A stretch of 64,000 nt of DNA from Fimenecus sp045593555. Its GTDB lineage: Bacteria > Bacillota > Clostridia > Oscillospirales > Acutalibacteraceae. Below, piece after piece: positions 60,786 through 64,000 of this stretch. How positions within the stretch are numbered: the stretch's first letter is position 1; the number at the start of each line of letters is the position of its first letter. The notes under the pieces were generated by a model that was given only the letters and a program-made list of their open reading frames with translations, ran no database searches and was not told the DNA's origin. Made by a program: the position numbers and the translations under genes. The stretch covers positions 1-64,000 of the forward strand of contig JAZNWU010000026.1 in NCBI GenBank assembly GCA_045593555.1, read 5' to 3'.

Positions 60786-60858
60786 ATGTCATTCTGAGCG
60801 AAGCGAAGAATCTGTGTTGTGTTTTGAGATTCTTCGCCACTGCGTTTCTCAGAATGAC
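60786..60858. repeat. CATTCTGAG-type dispersed inverted repeat, copy 4
   Basis: Ends ATGTCATTCTGAG and CTCAGAATGAC; inner GCGAAGAATCT and AGATTCTTCGC. It lies between iolG and the YbaK gene. Confidence 0.82.
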
Positions 60859-60880
60859 ACTAAGTGAGTAGGTGTTAAAT

Positions 60881-61351
60881 ATGTCCATAGAAAAAGGAAG
60901 GGAATATTTCCGTCAATTCGGTATGGAAGACAGAGTTCAGGAATTTGAGGTTTCAAGTGCAACTGTTGAACTTGCAGCACAAGCTTTAGGCGTTGAGGGT
61001 GCAAGGATTGCAAAAACTCTTTCATTTATGGTGGGAGAACAGCCAATTCTCATCCTTATGGCAGGAGATGTTAAGGTTGACAACTCTAAATATAAAGGAT
61101 TTTTTCACACAAAAGCAAAAATGATGTCACCTGAACAACTTGAAGAGTTTGTAGGTCATCGGATTGGTGGCGTTTGTCCCTTTGGAATTAAAGACGGTGT
61201 AGATGTTTATCTTGATGAGTCAATGAAAAGATTTACCACTGTTTTTCCTGCTGTAGGTGGCTCAAATAGTGCCATTGAACTCACAATTCCCGAATTGGAA
61301 AAATACTCAAACTATAAAGAGTGGGTAGATGTATCCAAAGCAATTGAGTAA
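60881..61351 (+). CDS. YbaK/EbsC family aminoacyl-tRNA deacylase
   Basis: 156 aa from the ATG at 60881 (GTAGGTG upstream). YbaK fold: FEVSSATVELAAQALGVEGARIAKTLSFMV (about residues 21-50), the conserved Lys in IAKTL, GDVKVDNSKYK, and GHRIGGVCPFGIKDGVDVYLDESM (about 94-117). Members remove mis-charged amino acids (for example Cys-tRNA(Pro)) in trans. Monocistronic. Confidence 0.9.
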   Translation: MSIEKGREYFRQFGMEDRVQEFEVSSATVELAAQALGVEGARIAKTLSFMVGEQPILILMAGDVKVDNSKYKGFFHTKAKMMSPEQLEEFVGHRIGGVCPFGIKDGVDVYLDESMKRFTTVFPAVGGSNSAIELTIPELEKYSNYKEWVDVSKAIE

Positions 61352-61382
61352 GTGCAAAATGTAAAACGCAAAGTGCAAAATT
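61352..61382 (+). repeat. GCAAAAYGCAAAACGC short repeat, copy 2
   Basis: GTGCAAAATGTAAAACGC, followed by AAAGTGCAAAATT. It differs from the copy at 19414 by one or two bases and is also placed exactly at a stop codon, upstream of a terminator. Confidence 0.6.
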
Positions 61383-61411
61383 AAAGGACGGTTCATCACG
61401 AACCGTCCTTT
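61383..61411. terminator. Bidirectional terminator
   Basis: 12-bp stem AAAGGACGGTTC/GAACCGTCCTTT with a 5-base loop, between the convergent YbaK and DUF4352 genes. Confidence 0.85.
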
Positions 61412-61417
61412 GTTTAA

Positions 61418-61936
61418 TTAATCAACAATGAAAATTGCTTTTTGTTCATCCCAAAAGTCTGTTTCATATTCTATTTCAATTTTTTCAGCATCTTTTGGAA
61501 CTTCAAAGTAAACTTTGCCAGATGTGGTTCTGCCTGCCGAAAGTGTTGCAGAAATGCCGTCATCTTCATAATGTGATTCCATAGCAACATCATCAGCATA
61601 GCAATTAAATTCAAAATATGAAATGTATGCATCAGAATCGGCAATGTTTTTTGCAGCTAAATCAATATAAATGTACTTATAACCATCTTTAGGTGGAGAA
61701 TATTGTGAATATCCTTTGAACTCACCACATTCATTATAAGTAATTTCAAGATTTGAAGTTGTAAGAACATCACCAACTTTAACAGTTACATTACCATTTG
61801 ATGTTGTTGTGTCATTTGCAGTGGTGCTTTCACCTTGTGATACCGTTGCAGAACTGTCGTCACTACTGCCAACTGCAAATAATGCAAAAGTAGCAAGAAC
61901 AAGAATTGCCATAAGAATTGATAAGATTTTTTTCAT
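61418..61936 (-). CDS. Secreted DUF4352 (telokin-like) protein with a lost lipobox Cys
   Basis: 172 aa from the ATG at 61936 (AAAAGGAG upstream). Signal-type N-terminus (about residues 1-23) followed by a Ser/Thr-rich linker and a DUF4352 beta-sandwich (about 50-172): LEITYNECGEFKGYSQYSPPKDGYKYIYIDLAAKN. Related proteins are lipoproteins with an AVG-C box; here it reads FAVGSSDDSS, codon AGT where TGT would give Cys. It may be released rather than lipid-anchored. Its start overlaps the VanZ-like stop (ATGA). Confidence 0.8.
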   Translation of the reverse strand: MKKILSILMAILVLATFALFAVGSSDDSSATVSQGESTTANDTTTSNGNVTVKVGDVLTTSNLEITYNECGEFKGYSQYSPPKDGYKYIYIDLAAKNIADSDAYISYFEFNCYADDVAMESHYEDDGISATLSAGRTTSGKVYFEVPKDAEKIEIEYETDFWDEQKAIFIVD

Positions 61937-62352
61937 TTTAAAAACTCCTTTTTTATTATTATAACGGCAAGAAAAATTGCCGAAATTTCCAAAATAATGT
62001 CCCATATATCAAAAGTTCCGTTTATATGTCCAACAATTTGCAGAAACTCAACAATAATTGAGAGTAGAGCAGATAATAAACCTGAAAACAACAAAGAAAT
62101 TTTAAAATCTATAAAACAAAAGAAAAGCGAAAAGGTTAAAGCATAAGCCCACAAAATGTCACAACCCCAACAAGTGATAAATCGGTAAATGATATTGTCA
62201 GAATATAAATATGGTAATGAAATTCCTAAAAAATTTTGACTTATTGTATTTATATATGTATTTTTGTAACAGAATAAATAAATTAAAAGTCCTATGAATA
62301 GTGGTGTTATAATGTTTGCAAATAAGAAAAGAGTTTTCTTTTTCAAGTCCAA
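61933..62352 (-). CDS. VanZ-like membrane protein
   Basis: 139 aa. Four hydrophobic segments (about residues 8-27, 56-78, 80-100, 118-134). The family core IIVEFLQIVGHINGTFDIWDIILEISAI (about 99-126) matches the VanZ E-x-x-Q ... G-x-x-D-x-x-D pattern. VanZ-like proteins are linked to low-level resistance to glycopeptides and lipoglycopeptides. It is transcribed with the DUF4352 gene from a promoter that carries an operator matching the divergent small XRE regulator. Confidence 0.78.
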   Translation of the reverse strand: MDLKKKTLFLFANIITPLFIGLLIYLFCYKNTYINTISQNFLGISLPYLYSDNIIYRFITCWGCDILWAYALTFSLFFCFIDFKISLLFSGLLSALLSIIVEFLQIVGHINGTFDIWDIILEISAIFLAVIIIKKEFLK

Positions 62353-62384
62353 AATCCTTTGTCGTGATTTGTTGTCTTTTGGTT

Positions 62385-62413
62385 ATTCTACTGCAAAATG
62401 CAGTAAAAGTCAA
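62385..62413 (-). promoter_or_regulatory. Promoter of the VanZ-like/DUF4352 operon
   Basis: On the minus strand TTGACT (62408-62413) and TAGAAT (62385-62390) with a 17-base spacer. The operator at 62390-62404 fills the spacer, starting three bases after the -35 and sharing one base with the -10. Confidence 0.7.
62390..62404. promoter_or_regulatory. Operator-like site A of the second XRE locus
   Basis: Perfect palindrome ACTGC-AAAAT-GCAGT with an outer T/A pair. Confidence 0.72.
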
Positions 62414-62439
62414 TACTGCATTTTGTTGTAGCATATACT
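62411..62439 (+). promoter_or_regulatory. Candidate promoter of the 66-aa XRE regulator
   Basis: CAATAC (62411-62416) and TATACT (62434-62439), 17-base spacer. The -35 overlaps the divergent -35 by three bases, as at the 11.4 kb locus. Confidence 0.55.
62415..62429. promoter_or_regulatory. Operator-like site B of the second XRE locus
   Basis: ACTGC-ATTTT-GTTGT: left half-site perfect, right half-site 3 of 5. It lies in the spacer of the regulator's own candidate promoter, 25 bases centre-to-centre from site A. Confidence 0.6.
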
Positions 62440-62455
62440 ATTATCGGTGATAATA

Positions 62456-62656
62456 ATGTATCAGCGAATTCGAGATTTGCGAGAAGATAGTGACTTAACA
62501 CAAAAACAAATGGCAGAAATTCTTCATTGTTCACAGCAGGTATATAGTAATTATGAATTAGGACAAAGAGATATCCCCACAGCAATTCTCATATTGCTTG
62601 CCAAATATCATAAAACAACAACAGATTATATTTTAGGATTAACTGATGAAAAATGA
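62456..62656 (+). CDS. Small XRE-family repressor-like regulator, 66 aa
   Basis: ATG at 62456 (GGTGATAAT upstream). Bare HTH: RIRDLREDSDLTQKQMAEIL, recognition region HCSQQVYSNYELGQRDIP, ILLAKYHKTTTDYILGLTDEK. It is a paralogue of the 71-aa regulator at 11223-11438 (same length class and RDLRED, SQ, YS and RDIP positions) but differs in the recognition helix. It is divergent from the VanZ-like operon over two operator-like sites. Confidence 0.9.
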   Translation: MYQRIRDLREDSDLTQKQMAEILHCSQQVYSNYELGQRDIPTAILILLAKYHKTTTDYILGLTDEK

Positions 62657-62685
62657 CCTTCCAAGTACTTGCTTGGGAGGTTTTG
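62656..62685 (+). terminator. Terminator of the 66-aa XRE gene
   Basis: ACCTTCCAAG-TACTTG-CTTGGGAGGT stem-loop followed by TTTTG, starting at the stop codon. Confidence 0.75.
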
Positions 62686-62690
62686 TTATT

Positions 62691-62798
62691 GGGCTCCACC
62701 CTTGAGGGGAGCTGTCACCATAAGGTGACTGAGGGGGGTAATGAACACCCCCTTCCGTCAAAACTTCGTTTTGCCACCTTCCCCTCGGTGGGAGAAGG
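62691..62798. repeat. GGCTYCACC...GAGAAGGC dispersed element, copy 2
   Basis: GGGCTCCACCCTTGAGGGGAGC at the left; GTCACCATAAGGTGAC, GGGGGTAATGAACACCCCC and AAACTTCGTTTTG hairpins inside; CCTTCCCCTCGGTGGGAGAAGG at the right. Same ends as the element at 57805 with a different middle. Confidence 0.75.
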
Positions 62799-62861
62799 CT
62801 ATTTCTTTTTTTCTTTATCACCAAAAAAACACCGATATATTTGTTTATTTCTCGCATTTAC

Positions 62862-62891
62862 TTAAACACATTAAAAGTCTATAATTATAAT
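62862..62891 (+). promoter_or_regulatory. Candidate promoter of the ATP-grasp gene
   Basis: TTAAAC (62862-62867) and TATAAT (62886-62891), 18-base spacer. The -10 overlaps the upstream in-frame ATG at 62890, which excludes that ATG as the start if this promoter is used. Confidence 0.5.
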
Positions 62892-62925
62892 GTATAGTTT
62901 TAGCTTGTTATTGGGAGTGAGAATT

Positions 62926-64000
62926 TTGTACGGACTTATAGAGCATACAGATGAGATAAACCGACTTTTAGCACGATACGGTGTTAAATTCGGTATCTAT
63001 AAAAATAATGTCTTCAACGAAAGACTTTTTCCGTTCGATGCTGTGCCTCGTATTATTTCAAAGGATGAGTTTGACTATCTTGAACGAGGACTTAAACAGC
63101 GTGTTAAGGCATTAAATGTTTTCCTTAAGGATATTTACACTAAAAAACAGATTATAAAGGACAAGATTATTCCTGAAGAATTTGTTTATGGTGCAGCAGG
63201 ATATATGATGGAATGTGAGGGTGCAGTTCCGCCTAAAGATGTTTTTGCTCATATTTCAGGTATCGACCTTGTTCAGGGAAATGATATGCGTTGGTATGTG
63301 CTTGAGGACAACCTCCGTGTGCCATCGGGTGCATCATATCCTATGATTGCAAGAGAGCTTTGTCGTAGAGCAAGTCCTGATACTTTCCGTGCAAATACAG
63401 TTGTAGATAATCGTAATTATGGCGATTTGCTTCGTAATGCTCTCGATTATGTAAATACAGGTGGAATTAATGTAGTTTTAACTCCCGGTAGATTTAACTC
63501 TGCATTCTTTGAACATTCATATCTTGCCGAAAAAACCGGTGCAGTTTTTGCAATGCCACAGGATTTGTTTGTTGAGGGAAATGTGCTTTATTATAACGAG
63601 TATTCAGGTAGCAGAAAACGAGTTGGTGCTGTTTATCGTAGAATAAACGACGACTTTATGGACCCTATGACATTCCGTGCAGACTCTCTTTTAGGAGTTC
63701 CTCATATTATGGATGCTTATCGTGCAGGAAATGTTGCACTTGTCAACGCACCCGGCAATAGTGTTGCTGATGATAAGGGAATTTACTATTATGTTCCTGC
63801 CATGATTAAGTATTATTTAGGTGAAGAGCCGATTTTATCAAATGCTCCTACATATTTGCCATTCTATCCTGATGATATGAAATATGTCCTTGACAATATT
63901 CAGAAGCTCGTTATCAAGGATGTTGCTGAATCAGGTGGTTATGGTGTCGTTTTCGGTAGTGAATTATCTCTTGAAAGAGTGTATGAATTAAAGAAAATGA
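62926..64000 (+). CDS. Circularly permuted ATP-grasp protein (DUF404/DUF407), 3' end outside window
   Basis: At least 358 codons, open to the right edge. TTG at 62926 is preferred because GGGAGTGAG lies 5-13 bases upstream; an in-frame ATG at 62890 overlaps the probable -10. Visible family features: RLFPFDAVPRIISKDEFDYLERGLKQRVKALN, the DLVQGNDMRWYVLEDNLRVPSGASYP block (ATP-grasp core in permuted order), RRINDDFMDP and GNVALVNAPGNSVADDKGIYYYVP. Members sit with alpha-E and transglutaminase-like genes in putative peptide-forming clusters, which would lie to the right. Confidence 0.88.
   Translation, partial: MYGLIEHTDEINRLLARYGVKFGIYKNNVFNERLFPFDAVPRIISKDEFDYLERGLKQRVKALNVFLKDIYTKKQIIKDKIIPEEFVYGAAGYMMECEGAVPPKDVFAHISGIDLVQGNDMRWYVLEDNLRVPSGASYPMIARELCRRASPDTFRANTVVDNRNYGDLLRNALDYVNTGGINVVLTPGRFNSAFFEHSYLAEKTGAVFAMPQDLFVEGNVLYYNEYSGSRKRVGAVYRRINDDFMDPMTFRADSLLGVPHIMDAYRAGNVALVNAPGNSVADDKGIYYYVPAMIKYYLGEEPILSNAPTYLPFYPDDMKYVLDNIQKLVIKDVAESGGYGVVFGSELSLERVYELKKM

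Noticed and set aside
62690..62870. Frames of 70-72 codons on both strands
   Set aside because: They are made of the GGCTCCACC-type repeat and overlap the terminator of the small XRE gene.

Overview
The window is 64 kb of a low-GC bacterial chromosome. Everything fits a Gram-positive, spore-forming, anaerobic gut or rumen Firmicute near Ruminococcus/Oscillospirales. The supporting genes are spoVAC, a tandem-dockerin protein, a Na+-pump decarboxylase beta/gamma pair, several GPH symporters, a leucine T-box and short Clostridia-type promoters. Species cannot be fixed from sequence alone. Genes are densely packed on both strands, with no phage, plasmid, CRISPR or transposase gene. The gaps are unusually rich in small structured repeats.

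Layout. 1-6.2 kb: end of a DUF454 gene, two adjacent arrays of variable mini-hairpins joined by constant linkers, tRNA-Leu(GAG), a minus-strand cluster (SPFH protein, NfeD, DUF4177, DUF6054-like, DUF1836 regulator) and a condensation-like acyltransferase with a membrane protein. 6.3-11.2 kb: OadG/OadB, DUF554 and a GPH symporter with an anchored partner of unknown function. 11.2-13.6 kb: a small XRE regulator divergent from a large secreted SH3b/InlB-repeat protein across three ATAAC-N5-GTTAT operators. 13.9-19.4 kb: a MurE-ArgB fusion, a second GPH symporter and a phosphoesterase. 19.5-25.8 kb: dusB, uxaC, an SDR, tRNA-Thr(CGT), a GH28 pectinase and spoVAC. 25.9-34.3 kb: patatin plus a permuted papain-like protein, rlmB, a degenerate P-type-ATPase-like protein beside MgtC, trmN6-like, rsmI and an XRE regulator. 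34.6-39.4 kb: a phosphatase, then uxuA, mannonate oxidoreductase, kdgK and kdgA. 39.6-42.8 kb: two secreted surface proteins. 42.8-47.1 kb: HAD hydrolase and leuB-leuA behind a leucine T-box, with a MITE-like element between the candidate promoter and the T-box. 47.3-51.3 kb: tandem lipases and a DUF5058 membrane pair. 51.4-60.7 kb: a myo-inositol catabolic cluster (iolJ-like, C, B, D, E, A, G) with a SanA/YdcF-like gene inside. 60.8-64 kb: YbaK, a DUF4352 protein and VanZ-like protein divergent from a second small XRE regulator, and the start of a circularly permuted ATP-grasp gene.

How the genes work together. GH28, UxaC, mannonate oxidoreductase, UxuA, KdgK and KdgA form a pectin/uronate route to pyruvate and glyceraldehyde-3-phosphate, with GPH symporters as plausible uronide importers. 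The iol genes convert myo-inositol to dihydroxyacetone phosphate and acetyl-CoA. No recognisable inositol transporter or IolR is present.

Most notable observations. (1) The two small-XRE loci (11.4 and 62.4 kb) have the same promoter/operator geometry, base for base in spacing, but different operator half-sites. (2) The MurE-ArgB fusion lacks the DAP-type DNPR motif. (3) A MITE-like element appears to sit inside the leuA leader. (4) A six-copy hairpin element carries outer arms that differ between copies yet remain complementary. (5) A P-type-ATPase-like protein has lost its catalytic motifs and lies next to MgtC.
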